The translations under genes and the position numbers were made by a program. Source: JBEBVQ01 sp964636205 (GTDB taxonomy: Bacteria > Bacteroidota > Bacteroidia > Chitinophagales > Chitinophagaceae). Taken from it: a stretch of DNA of 26,350 bases. Below, one piece after another: positions 1 through 8,357 of this stretch (position 1 is the first letter of the stretch; every line of letters starts with the position of its first letter). Under the pieces are notes generated by a model. It had not been told where the DNA came from. It did not search any database and was given only the letters and a program-made list of their open reading frames with translations. Location of the stretch: positions 1 through 26,350 of the forward strand of contig CAZWPF010000037.1 of NCBI GenBank assembly GCA_964636205.1. The letters run 5' to 3'.

Positions 1-1
1 C

Positions 2-3000
2 TTTTACGATGGCACCGTATTGGCAGTTCATGAGACGAATGGGAATTCAATTTGGGCAAGATCATTCAATTATAATTCTCAAATGCCCGGCGGCAATAAT
101 TGCCAGGTGCCTTCATTTATCCAGGTTCATAATGATAGGATTTATATTGATTTGGACAATGATGCCAATTATAACGGCGGTACAAACAGGCCTGCTTTAT
201 TGTCATTAGATACATTTGGTCTGAATCCGACTTGTCTGGAGTATGCAATTGCAGGTACGGATTATCCGGCCGGAGGTAAATCGTTGATTGTTTCACCGAC
301 AGAAATTTATTTACTTTCGCCGAGTATAAGTACAAAAAACAATTCTGTTGATCTCTGGTTTGAGACAGATCCCACCAAAATTGGAGATGGAGCGATTGCG
401 CGAATAAATAGTTTGACCGCGACGAATGTGTTAAGTTTCCAGTTCCGTTCTATAGCAACTCCGGGGTACCAAATGATCAACAATATTCGCCTTGAGGGGT
501 CTGATATACTTGGTTTTGGTGGGGCAAGAAGTGATGTCGCTAATCAGATTGGTGATCAGGATATTTTTAAGATATCCATTGATCGCTCACTCCCATACCA
601 AGCGACGGACTGCATAAATCAATTGCTGCATTACCGAGTCTATAATCCTTTGGTTGCGCTGAATGCTAATTTTTCTTTCACCGAATCGAGTCGGACACTG
701 ACTGCGACAACGCTTACTCCCCAAATAACCGATATTAGTTTCAATACAGTAAACCCTTGTCCTACATCAAACCAGATGATCATCAACAAGTACGCTGCAG
801 TACTGGGTCGGGATTCATGTACTAATAAGTATAGGGTGGATAATGCCACTGGTTTTTCTGCAGGAGATACCGTGTTGGTAATTCAAATGAAGGGCGCGGA
901 GATTGATATGTCGAATACTGCAAGTTTTGGCACTGTTATAGATTATAAAGGCGCAGGTAACTACGAATACAATGTGGTGAGCAGTGTAACCGGTAACGAG
1001 ATAGCGCTGGTCTACGAGTTAACGCGCAAATATGATATTCCGGACGGGAAAGTTCAATTTGTTCGCGTTCCCTCTTATCAGAATTATACAGTTAGTCAAC
1101 CCCATACGGCAGAGCCTTGGGATGGTAACAAGGGAGGAGTATTTGCCATTCGGGTGAACGGAGTATTGACCTTAAATGATGACATTGATGTAAGTGGAAA
1201 AGGATTCAGAGGTGGAATAGCATCCGTAAATTTCTACCCGGATTGCGCTTCTATGGATTATTACTACAATTTGACCTCAGGGCATAGCGGAGGAAAGGGA
1301 GAGTCTATCGTTGAGCTTCCTCCGGCCTTCGGTGCAGGTAGAGCTCCAGTTGCCAGCGGTGGTGGCGGTGGAAATAATCACAATACCGGTGGTGGCGGTG
1401 GAAGCAATTCCGGCCGAGGTGGCCGAGGTGGAGACCCGTGGAGTGGATGCCCCATTGTTCCAATAGGTGGAGATGGGGGTCTGGATTTAGCGTATAATAA
1501 TACAGCGAATAAGATATTTTTAGGTGGCGGTGGTGGTGGCGCCCAACAAAACGATGCTACCGGAAATCCAGGTAAAAATGGTGGAGGTATCATCATTATT
1601 GAAGCTGGTTCAGTGATTGGTAATGGCAGAACTTTAAATGTGAAGGGTGAGGATAATTTGGCTACTTCTACATTGGACGGAAGTGGCGGCGGCGGCGGCG
1701 GTGGAACCATACTAATCAGTTCTAATGCAATAACAGGTAGTTGCAATGTTTTGCTCTCAGGGGGGAAGGGCGGAAACACCACATATGTCGCAGGTAGATG
1801 TTTAGGAAATGGCGGCGGCGGCGGTGGTGGTATCTTTTGGACTAATGCATCTGTTCCGAGCAGTTGGAATATTAATTTAATCGGAGGTTTAAATGGTACA
1901 GGTACCGGCCCCTGCGGTGCACACGGTAGCACGGCCGGCCAACCGGGAAGTATATTAACCAACCTTACGATTCCTAAAAGCTCCGTACCATATGTTGCGC
2001 CTCCGGTACTTCAATTGCTATCCAACAGCCCAATTTGCGCCGGTGATACACTGAAGCTTTTTGTTAATAATAATTATCCGTCNNNNNNNNNNNNNNNNNN
2101 NNNNNNNNNNNNNNNNNNNNNNNNNNNNNNNNNNNNNNNNNNNNNNNNNNNNNNNNNNNNNNNNNNNNNNNNNNNNNNNNNNATTGGTAACGATACCACA
2201 ATTTGTGAGCGTGAAAAAATCACCATTGGGACTCAGGTGCCTGGTGCAGGTTATCGCTGGAATACAGGCAGTACCAGTGCTTTTATAGATGCGACTGCAG
2301 CTGGGTTGTACATTCTGGAAGTGAATTTACAAGGTTGTGTCGTTTCAGATAGTCTTACATTAACGGTTGCACCCTTGCCTACTGTGAATTTGGGACCGGA
2401 TACAACCATTTGTAATTCAAGTTTGCCCTTTGTTTTGGACGTAGGAACTTCTATGGGTTCATCTTATTTATGGCAGGATCAATCTACCGGTTCTACATTT
2501 GAAGTAAACGGTTCCGGATTGTATTGGCTTCAGGTAACGAGTGGCTCGGGTTGCATCAATCGAGATTCGATCGTTGTCACTGCAGTAGCTGATCCGTCTT
2601 TTTCTCTAGGAAATGATACCACGATTTGTGAGGGAGAACAGCTGAGGATTGGGGCTAATTTACCGAATGCGAATTATCTTTGGAATAATGGAAGTGCCGA
2701 CGGTTACATTGAGATTGCTGAGTCTGGTACTTATATTCTTACCGTCGACCGGTCTGGATGTATTTATCGAGACACCCTGAATTTGACGATTGCACCCATA
2801 CCCAAACTTCAACTCGAAAAGGATCGGGTTGTTTGTCCCGACGAGACCATTGTATTAAATGCCACTGTTGGTGGCAATAATCAATATCGTTGGAGTACCG
2901 GCGATGCGGTGGCCGCGATATCAGTGAAGGAACCGGGTTCGTACACGGTAACGGTAACTTCAGAGTTCGGTTGCGTGGCGGTCGGAAGAGTTCAGGTAAG

Positions 3001-3496
3001 CAGAGGATCGCTCCCTTCGGTGGAACTGGGTGGAGACACGAGTATCTGCGATGGAGCTGAGTTTATGCTGCAACCGATTGCCGATAACTATGATATGCTG
3101 ATATGGCAGGATGGCACAAGTAGTTCTGACTATTGGGTGAGAAGCACGGGGTCATATTATGTGGCCGCGGGTAATCAGTGCGGAACGGTAGCTGATACAG
3201 TTGAAGTCGCAATTGTATTCTGTGATATCTGGGTGCCCGATGCATTTACTCCCAATGGTGATGGTTTGAATGATATTTTCAAAGCTGTAGGAAGTCTTGG
3301 CCAGCTGTCTGAATTTGAGTTGGCAGTTTTTAATCGTTGGGGGCAGGTGGTGTTTAGAACTCAGGATCCGATTGTCGGGTGGGATGGTAGATTTAATGGA
3401 AGTGAGCAACCGGTCGGGACGTACACTTACCTTCTTAAGTTTTCATTTGTCGACAAACCTCATGTTTTAAAAGGGAACTTCCATCTGATTCGTTAG
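2..3496 (+). CDS. T9SS type B sorting domain protein, glycine-rich, Ig-like repeats (5' partial)
   Basis: Large secreted cell-surface protein. The frame is open from base 2 without a stop, so the N-terminus and signal peptide lie upstream of the window. Visible order, numbering residues from base 20: a beta-rich unassigned part (about 1-240), a second unassigned part (240-440), a glycine-rich segment (about 441-647) with runs of five to seven Gly, then Ig/PKD-like repeats each opening with a motif like LGNDTTICE, and a C-terminal domain with VPDAFTPNGDGLND, FNRWGQVVF and a final KGNFHLIR. That last domain matches the gliding-motility-associated/CHU_C type B sorting signal, which directs T9SS export and surface attachment. 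A 100-N assembly gap interrupts the repeat region, so true length and continuity are uncertain. The role (adhesin or matrix protein) is inferred from architecture only. Confidence 0.88.
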   Translation, partial: FYDGTVLAVHETNGNSIWARSFNYNSQMPGGNNCQVPSFIQVHNDRIYIDLDNDANYNGGTNRPALLSLDTFGLNPTCLEYAIAGTDYPAGGKSLIVSPTEIYLLSPSISTKNNSVDLWFETDPTKIGDGAIARINSLTATNVLSFQFRSIATPGYQMINNIRLEGSDILGFGGARSDVANQIGDQDIFKISIDRSLPYQATDCINQLLHYRVYNPLVALNANFSFTESSRTLTATTLTPQITDISFNTVNPCPTSNQMIINKYAAVLGRDSCTNKYRVDNATGFSAGDTVLVIQMKGAEIDMSNTASFGTVIDYKGAGNYEYNVVSSVTGNEIALVYELTRKYDIPDGKVQFVRVPSYQNYTVSQPHTAEPWDGNKGGVFAIRVNGVLTLNDDIDVSGKGFRGGIASVNFYPDCASMDYYYNLTSGHSGGKGESIVELPPAFGAGRAPVASGGGGGNNHNTGGGGGSNSGRGGRGGDPWSGCPIVPIGGDGGLDLAYNNTANKIFLGGGGGGAQQNDATGNPGKNGGGIIIIEAGSVIGNGRTLNVKGEDNLATSTLDGSGGGGGGGTILISSNAITGSCNVLLSGGKGGNTTYVAGRCLGNGGGGGGGIFWTNASVPSSWNINLIGGLNGTGTGPCGAHGSTAGQPGSILTNLTIPKSSVPYVAPPVLQLLSNSPICAGDTLKLFVNNNYPXXXXXXXXXXXXXXXXXXXXXXXXXXXXXXXXXXIGNDTTICEREKITIGTQVPGAGYRWNTGSTSAFIDATAAGLYILEVNLQGCVVSDSLTLTVAPLPTVNLGPDTTICNSSLPFVLDVGTSMGSSYLWQDQSTGSTFEVNGSGLYWLQVTSGSGCINRDSIVVTAVADPSFSLGNDTTICEGEQLRIGANLPNANYLWNNGSADGYIEIAESGTYILTVDRSGCIYRDTLNLTIAPIPKLQLEKDRVVCPDETIVLNATVGGNNQYRWSTGDAVAAISVKEPGSYTVTVTSEFGCVAVGRVQVSRGSLPSVELGGDTSICDGAEFMLQPIADNYDMLIWQDGTSSSDYWVRSTGSYYVAAGNQCGTVADTVEVAIVFCDIWVPDAFTPNGDGLNDIFKAVGSLGQLSEFELAVFNRWGQVVFRTQDPIVGWDGRFNGSEQPVGTYTYLLKFSFVDKPHVLKGNFHLIR
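1340..1960 (+). repeat. Glycine-rich coding tract with GGN microsatellite runs
   Basis: Five G-rich clusters of GGT/GGC codons occur at about 1357-1373, 1387-1403, 1529-1550, 1683-1704 and 1811-1832. The first two are an exact 17-base direct repeat (CGGTGGTGGCGGTGGAA) with a 30-base period. They encode Gly5-Gly7 runs separated by beta-strand-like segments. The same composition makes the opposite strand an open proline-rich frame (1378-1962), which I read as an artefact. Such tracts can change length by replication slippage and can form two-layer G-quadruplexes. Confidence 0.75.
2083..2182. other. Assembly gap (100 N)
   Basis: Exactly 100 N, the conventional filler for a gap of unknown size. 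It sits where tandem Ig-like repeats begin, a typical cause of assembly breaks. The flanking frames agree for 100 bases, but that alone does not show the gap is truly this size. Confidence 0.97.
2183..3210 (+). repeat. Tandem Ig/PKD-like protein repeats
   Basis: Five diverged repeats of about 205-220 bases open at 2183 (IGNDTTICE), 2390 (LGPDTTICN), 2606 (LGNDTTICE), 2813 (LEKDRVVCP) and 3026 (LGGDTSICD). Each continues with a YxWxxG/S core, a G-x-Y-x-L/V strand and usually a second Cys, as in the short Ig-like modules that precede Bacteroidota CHU_C domains. A further copy starts just before the gap (NSPICAGDTL, about 2024-2053). Confidence 0.8.
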
Positions 3497-3827
3497 ATCA
3501 TCGTGGGAAATGAAAGAGTGTACACAATAACTTTAGATGAATTTTATCCATTTGTTGGGTAAAAACAATTAATGTGTTCGTAGGTATCCAAATGTTCTTA
3601 TTAATTGGATCGTAGCAAAAGTTTCGATTGTAATCATTGGATGTTGCAAGGAACAGCATGTATTTGATCAACTTAATAAACGGCGACATGAGTGAATTCG
3701 TCAAGACAAAATGGTACACGGTGGTGCAATTTTGAATTGTATACTCATATTGTTGGTTTACCCAAAGTTTTAAAAGTATAGTTCGACCTAATCCTTTTTA
3801 ATTCGGACTTTTGCAAAAAAATATTCA
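3497..3827. other. 331-bp intergenic region without a supported gene
   Basis: AT-rich spacer between the T9SS protein and the phosphatase. A 73-residue frame on the minus strand has no recognisable motif and no plausible start context. I see no strong terminator. Close to the downstream gene, GACTTTTG (3806-3813) is one mismatch from the Bacteroidota -7 box, with TTCG 20 bases upstream as a poor -33 element, so a promoter for the phosphatase is possible but weak. Confidence 0.5.
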
Positions 3828-5450
3828 ATGTTTCGTCTTGGACTTGCCATTTCTCTATTTATTTTCTTTCTCAGAATTTCCCCGTCTTTTGCCGGGGGAC
3901 ACGAAAAGGTAGAGCGACCCGCCTTAGTGGTGGGACTGGTGCTCGACCAAATGCGGTGGGATTACCTGTATCGCTATTATGAGGGATTCGGCGATAAGGG
4001 ATTTAAAAGATTAATGAGAGAGGGGTTCAACTGCCATCAGACAAAAATTTCCCATATTCCCTCATTTACAGCTCCGGGCCATGCCGGAATTTACACCGGA
4101 ACAGTTCCTGCAGTACATGGAATTGTTTCTAATAACTGGCTAGATCCTCGTACCGGTCGTAAATGGTATTGCACCGAAGACACCTCTGTTTTGCCGGTCG
4201 GAGGTAGTTGGAAAGCCGGTCGGATGAGTCCGGCGAATATGAAAACAACTACTATAACCGACGAATTGAAATTGGCAACCCAATTTCGTTCCCGCGTATA
4301 CGGTATCGCGCTTAAGGATAGAGGAGGAATTTTACCGGCTGGGCATTTGGCAGATGGTGCGTTTTGGTTTGACGATAGTACCGGAAATTTTATTAGTAGT
4401 ACGTTTTATAACGACCAATTACCTGAGTGGTTGAATCAATTCAATCAACGAAGGTTGGCTGATTCTTTAATGAGCCAACCATGGGAGTTGATCTATTCTC
4501 AAGATCGATATAAGGCCTCCTTCCCGGATAGTAGTAAGTATGAAGGCTTAATGCCGGGAGAGACTGCATCGGTGTTTCCTCACAAGGTGAGCACTTATAA
4601 TAGGTTGCGTTATCTCCCTGCGGGGAATACGCTTAGCCTGGAAATGGCTAAAGCTTGTGTAAGAGGTGTCAATCTGGGAAAGGGAGAGGCAACTGATTTT
4701 TTATGTCTGAGTCTATCTACTACTGATTATGCGGGGCATATGTACGCTCCCGGATCATTGGAATTGGAGGATATGTATTTGAGGCTGGATCGAGAGATAG
4801 CAGACTTGCTAAATTTTTTTGACAGTTGGGTGGGAAAAGGAAATTACTTGTTTTTCCTCACTGCGGACCATGGGTCTGCATATAATGCTCAGATGATGCA
4901 GGATTTTTCGATCCCTGCGGGGAACAGTAGCGGGAAGGCAATATTGGCAGCCATTAACGCTTATATTTTTGAGAAGTTTGGGGTAGGAAATTCTGTATTG
5001 ACACTGGATAATTACCAGGTTTATTTAAATGAACCTGAATTGTCCGCTCCAAGCTTGAGATCGGACATTCGGAAAGCTATATTTGAATGGTTGGCAGATC
5101 GTGATGAGATTGCATATGTTATAGATTTGGAAAATCAAATCCCGTCTATGGCGCCTGAGAAGATCCGTGAAATGGTCGTCAACGGGCATTTCAAGCATCG
5201 CAGTGGAAGCATTCAGTTTATATTGCAGCCGGGTTGGTATTTTGGTTATGCACCCACGGGAAGCACCCATGGAATTTGGCATCCCTATGATACGCATATT
5301 CCACTGATTTGGTATGGCTGGAATATCCCTAGGGGAGGCACCTATGCCCCCGTTTTTATGCCGGATATAGCCCCAACGCTTTCTGCTTTATTAAAAATTC
5401 CTCAGCCCAACGGTTGCACCGGGGTGGTTATAAGAGATCTGTTTCGATAA
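3828..5450 (+). CDS. PafA-like alkaline phosphatase
   Basis: Secreted or periplasmic phosphomonoesterase of the alkaline phosphatase superfamily. A signal peptide (about residues 1-22, ending SPSFA) precedes the catalytic domain. The metal- and substrate-binding pattern of PafA, the phosphate-insensitive phosphatase of Flavobacteria, is visible: D40 (VLDQMRWD), the nucleophile T81 in SFTAPGHA, N102 in SNNW, K163 and R165 in KDR, D and H in STTDYAGH, DH in TADHG, and a late HGIWHPYDTH. Length (540 residues) fits the family. Known PafA enzymes release phosphate from many monoesters. The Thr nucleophile together with the N and K-x-R residues argues for a monoesterase rather than a phosphodiesterase (NPP) member. 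It stands alone, 55 bases before the next start, with no phosphate-uptake genes nearby. Confidence 0.88.
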   Translation: MFRLGLAISLFIFFLRISPSFAGGHEKVERPALVVGLVLDQMRWDYLYRYYEGFGDKGFKRLMREGFNCHQTKISHIPSFTAPGHAGIYTGTVPAVHGIVSNNWLDPRTGRKWYCTEDTSVLPVGGSWKAGRMSPANMKTTTITDELKLATQFRSRVYGIALKDRGGILPAGHLADGAFWFDDSTGNFISSTFYNDQLPEWLNQFNQRRLADSLMSQPWELIYSQDRYKASFPDSSKYEGLMPGETASVFPHKVSTYNRLRYLPAGNTLSLEMAKACVRGVNLGKGEATDFLCLSLSTTDYAGHMYAPGSLELEDMYLRLDREIADLLNFFDSWVGKGNYLFFLTADHGSAYNAQMMQDFSIPAGNSSGKAILAAINAYIFEKFGVGNSVLTLDNYQVYLNEPELSAPSLRSDIRKAIFEWLADRDEIAYVIDLENQIPSMAPEKIREMVVNGHFKHRSGSIQFILQPGWYFGYAPTGSTHGIWHPYDTHIPLIWYGWNIPRGGTYAPVFMPDIAPTLSALLKIPQPNGCTGVVIRDLFR

Positions 5451-5491
5451 TTATCCTTAAAACCAGGTAGTAGAAACCGAAAAACAACTGT

Positions 5492-5499
5492 TAAATTTG
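5492..5499 (+). promoter_or_regulatory. Bacteroidota -7 box (TAAATTTG)
   Basis: Exact match to TAnnTTTG, six bases before the ATG at 5506. No TTG is seen at the expected -33 distance, so this is a half-supported promoter. If used, the transcript would start at or next to the start codon. Confidence 0.4.
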
Positions 5500-5505
5500 T
5501 GCTTT

Positions 5506-6762
5506 ATGCAGCAGTTGGCGCAGATTTTTGGAACCAGTATTAGTCAGGCGTTATATGAATTACGCGCCAACAAATTGCGCACGACACTTTCTCTCCTGGG
5601 CATTACAATTGGCATTTTTTGCATCATCGCTGTGTTGACCGTATTGGACAGTCTCAAACAGAACATTGCTGACAGTGTTGAAACACTGGGTAGTGATGTA
5701 CTCTATTTGGGCCGTTGGCCTTGGGCTCCCGAGGATGGTCAAACCTTTAAATGGTGGGAATACGTCAACCGACCCGGAATGACTATGCGTGAGGTGCAGG
5801 AGGTGCAGCAATTGCCTGGAGTAGCTTTAGCTACATTGTCTCTTCAAATTCAGGGTCAAAAGGTAAAGCATCTTGACAAGGAACTGGAAGGTGTGGGCAC
5901 AGTAGCAGTTGCAGAATACTTTGATAGGATTCAGAATGTGGAGATTGGAGAAGGGAGGTATTTATCACCAGGTGAACTTAATGGGGGAGCTTTCGTAACT
6001 GTTATCGGTGGTGCAGTGGCTGCCAATTTATTTTCTTCGGAAAGTTCCGCTTTGGGTCAGTCGATCACCTTGATGGGGCGAAAGTTTACGATTGTAGGGG
6101 TGATGGCATCTACCGGACAGAATATGGCGGGCTTCGATTTTGATAATGGAGTTATTTTGCCCTACTCTGCCATATCTACGGTAATCGATACTCGTTCGCT
6201 CAATTATGATCCGATTTTGATGGTTAAAGCAGCAGCGGGCATGCCGGTCAGTGAATTAGCATATGAGGTGGAGGGAAAGTTGAGGACAATCAGGAAGGTG
6301 AAACCTGGTGAGCGGAACAATTTTAGCATTAACCGATTAAGTCAGGTACAGGAGCAGTTGGATCAGATTTTCTCGATGGTGAACCTGGTAGGGATTGTTA
6401 TAGCCGGATTTTCTTTGTTGGTAGGTTCTTTTGGTATCGCCAATATTATGTTTGTTACCGTGAAGGAGCGGACAAAATATATCGGGCTTAAATTGGCGGT
6501 AGGGGCTCGCGCATCCATAATACTCGGTGAATTCTTGTTGGAGGCTGTTATCTTGTGTCTCATCGGCGGGCTGGTGGGGATGTTGATCGTGGTACTAATT
6601 AGCCTTTTGCTGACTTATGGAGTCGATTTTCCTGTTCGGTTTAATTTGAATATATTTTTAATTGGAATGCTGGTGTCAGCGGGAGTGGGGGTTCTTGCTG
6701 GATTTATTCCGGCCAGGGCAGCTTCCCGACTTAGTCCTGTCACTGCTATTCGTTCAACCTGA
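5506..6762 (+). CDS. MacB/FtsX-type ABC transporter permease
   Basis: Inner-membrane permease of the MacB family, 418 residues. One transmembrane segment lies near the N-terminus (about residues 26-48, LRTTLSLLGITIGIF), then a large periplasmic core (about 50-280), then three C-terminal segments (about 290-320, 340-370, 380-405) ending in the usual PARAASRLSPVTAIR tail. Such proteins pair with an ABC ATPase to move or export substrates across the envelope by mechanotransmission. No ATPase gene lies next to it, so its partner must be encoded elsewhere. I prefer the ATG at 5506 to a TTG at 5497 because the latter overlaps the -7 box. The stop overlaps the next start by one base (TGATG). The substrate cannot be told. 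Confidence 0.85.
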   Translation: MQQLAQIFGTSISQALYELRANKLRTTLSLLGITIGIFCIIAVLTVLDSLKQNIADSVETLGSDVLYLGRWPWAPEDGQTFKWWEYVNRPGMTMREVQEVQQLPGVALATLSLQIQGQKVKHLDKELEGVGTVAVAEYFDRIQNVEIGEGRYLSPGELNGGAFVTVIGGAVAANLFSSESSALGQSITLMGRKFTIVGVMASTGQNMAGFDFDNGVILPYSAISTVIDTRSLNYDPILMVKAAAGMPVSELAYEVEGKLRTIRKVKPGERNNFSINRLSQVQEQLDQIFSMVNLVGIVIAGFSLLVGSFGIANIMFVTVKERTKYIGLKLAVGARASIILGEFLLEAVILCLIGGLVGMLIVVLISLLLTYGVDFPVRFNLNIFLIGMLVSAGVGVLAGFIPARAASRLSPVTAIRST

Positions 6763-7268
6763 TGACTATGAGTAAAGAAAAAATTCTGATTCTGGATCAA
6801 AATAGAATCAATTGGAAACTCCGGAGAATGGCGTATCAGATTTGGGAGCGGAACAGTGATTGGGATGAAATTATGCTTATTGGCATCGAGCAAGCTGGTG
6901 TTTGTTTGGCGAGTGCCCTGGCCTCCGTTCTCAGAGAAATCAGTCCTTTGCGCGTCAAGCTAACTTCCATGAAAATAAACAAGCGAGATCCGTTGCAGGA
7001 TCTGCCTGAGCTGACCGAAGAACTGAATGGCAAATCTGTGGTATTGGTCGATGACGTGGCGAATTCGGGGCGGACCCTTTTATATGCGTTGAAGCCTATT
7101 CTCTCCTATGCCCCTGAGCGAATAATGATCGCGGTACTCGTTGACCGTACACATAAAGCTTTTCCTATTACTCCTGATATTGTCGGACATAGTGTATCTA
7201 CTACCTTGCAGGACCATATAGAAGTTGTACATGATTCAGATACAATTCAGGCAGTTTATTTAATGTAA
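6762..7268 (+). CDS. PyrR-like phosphoribosyltransferase
   Basis: Type I phosphoribosyltransferase of 168 residues. The PRPP-binding loop VVLVDDVANSGRT is present, with the acidic pair at D97-D98, followed by VDRTHKAFPITPDIVG, which resembles the region after the PRPP loop in PyrR and related uracil phosphoribosyltransferase-like proteins. PyrR in Firmicutes regulates pyr mRNA; in Bacteroidota the homologues are usually unassigned, so regulation is not claimed. The start overlaps the permease stop (TGATG), suggesting translational coupling; a second ATG at 6768 is an alternative. pyrF lies 3.3 kb downstream on the same strand. Base or nucleoside salvage is the conservative role. Confidence 0.75.
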   Translation: MTMSKEKILILDQNRINWKLRRMAYQIWERNSDWDEIMLIGIEQAGVCLASALASVLREISPLRVKLTSMKINKRDPLQDLPELTEELNGKSVVLVDDVANSGRTLLYALKPILSYAPERIMIAVLVDRTHKAFPITPDIVGHSVSTTLQDHIEVVHDSDTIQAVYLM

Positions 7269-7337
7269 ATAGGTGCAGTATTCAAGTGATATCAGAAGGA
7301 ATTAAAGAATTAGAAAAACTATACTTAATTAAATAGA

Positions 7338-8288
7338 ATGTCTTACACAATTTTAATACATGGCGGTGCCGGAAATATTCATCCGGGTATGATGGATCGG
7401 TTGAAAGAAGAGCAATATACGGATGGATTAAGGATAGCTTTGGACGCCGGGTCAGCCATCCTGGCGAATGGAGGAAGTGCTTTGGATGCGGTATCAGCTG
7501 CAATTGTGGAATTGGAGAATAATGAATTGTTCAATGCTGGTAAGGGTTCGGTTTTTACTAAAAATGGGCTGCATGAGATGGATTCTGCATTGATGGATGG
7601 AAAAACACTCGCTGCTGGTGCGGTTGCGGGAGTGAGAAATATCCGTAATCCAATAGTGCTGGCTAAAGAGGTGATGCTTCATTCCGGCCATGTTTTTCTG
7701 TCGGGATCAGGGGCAGCAGATTTTGCGGTGAGCAGGGGTATTGAATTGGTGCCCGATGGTTATTTTTTCAATCAAGAGCGGTATGATCAATGGATGGCAA
7801 TTCGCGATAGTAATTTTACTCAACTGGATCATGCAGGAGATAATTTGAAAGGAGGGGGTGAGGGTTATAAATTTGGTACAGTGGGTGCAGTTGCGGTAGA
7901 TCAGCATGGAAATCTCGCAGCCGGAACTTCTACAGGTGGTATGACCAACAAACAATTTGGAAGGATCGGTGATAGTCCCGTAATTGGTGCGGGAACATAT
8001 GCGAATGATCGCACGTGTGCTATTTCTTGTACCGGACATGGGGAATTTTTCTTGCGGGCAGCAGTAGCTCACGACATCTCTTGTCTTATCGAATATCGTG
8101 GCATGGATTTGCAAGCAGCATGTGATTTGGTAATAAAAGACAAATTGGTGAAAATGGGAGGAGAAGGTGGATTGATCGCTGTGAATGCGGCCGGCAATTA
8201 CTGTTTTTCTTTCAACTCAGCCGGAATGTATCGGGGGATGCGTAATTCTGCGGGGGCAGAAGAGATAGCATTTTACGGAGCAGCCTAG
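7338..8288 (+). CDS. iaaA: Isoaspartyl peptidase / L-asparaginase (Ntn-hydrolase)
   Basis: Plant-type asparaginase, 316 residues, the usual length. It cleaves isoaspartyl dipeptides and asparagine after autoproteolytic maturation into two subunits. The sequence shows LIHGGAGNI at residues 6-14, the NAGKGSVF loop, and the autocleavage site FGTVGAVA with catalytic Thr at residue 181. The substrate-binding GTSTGGMTNKQFGRIGDSP stretch and CTGHGE follow. No signal peptide, so a cytoplasmic form is likely. It starts at an ATG 69 bases after the phosphoribosyltransferase, with no clear promoter between, so it may be co-transcribed. Confidence 0.92.
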   Translation: MSYTILIHGGAGNIHPGMMDRLKEEQYTDGLRIALDAGSAILANGGSALDAVSAAIVELENNELFNAGKGSVFTKNGLHEMDSALMDGKTLAAGAVAGVRNIRNPIVLAKEVMLHSGHVFLSGSGAADFAVSRGIELVPDGYFFNQERYDQWMAIRDSNFTQLDHAGDNLKGGGEGYKFGTVGAVAVDQHGNLAAGTSTGGMTNKQFGRIGDSPVIGAGTYANDRTCAISCTGHGEFFLRAAVAHDISCLIEYRGMDLQAACDLVIKDKLVKMGGEGGLIAVNAAGNYCFSFNSAGMYRGMRNSAGAEEIAFYGAA

Positions 8289-8321
8289 TTTGGACTGTTC
8301 CGCTAAGGGCTCAAACGGGAG

Positions 8322-8352
8322 TTGATTTCGATTTTAGAAAAAATTATCTTTG
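8322..8352 (+). promoter_or_regulatory. Bacteroidota promoter TTG-N20-TATCTTTG
   Basis: TTG at 8322-8324 and TATCTTTG at 8345-8352 are spaced by 20 bases, matching both known elements of the primary sigma factor promoter of this phylum. The box ends five bases before the GTG start at 8358, implying little or no 5' leader. Confidence 0.6.
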
Positions 8353-8357
8353 AATAA

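Noticed and set aside
1378..1962. 194-residue proline-rich open frame on the minus strand
   Set aside because: It is the reverse complement of the glycine-rich GGN codons of the T9SS protein; no start context or independent evidence.
3498..3719. 73-residue minus-strand frame in the 331-bp intergenic region
   Set aside because: No motif, no promoter and no plausible start context; composition looks like translated AT-rich spacer.
8284..8318. Hairpin after the asparaginase gene (GTTTG ... CAAAC)
   Set aside because: Five-bp stem, long loop and no T run; likely chance.
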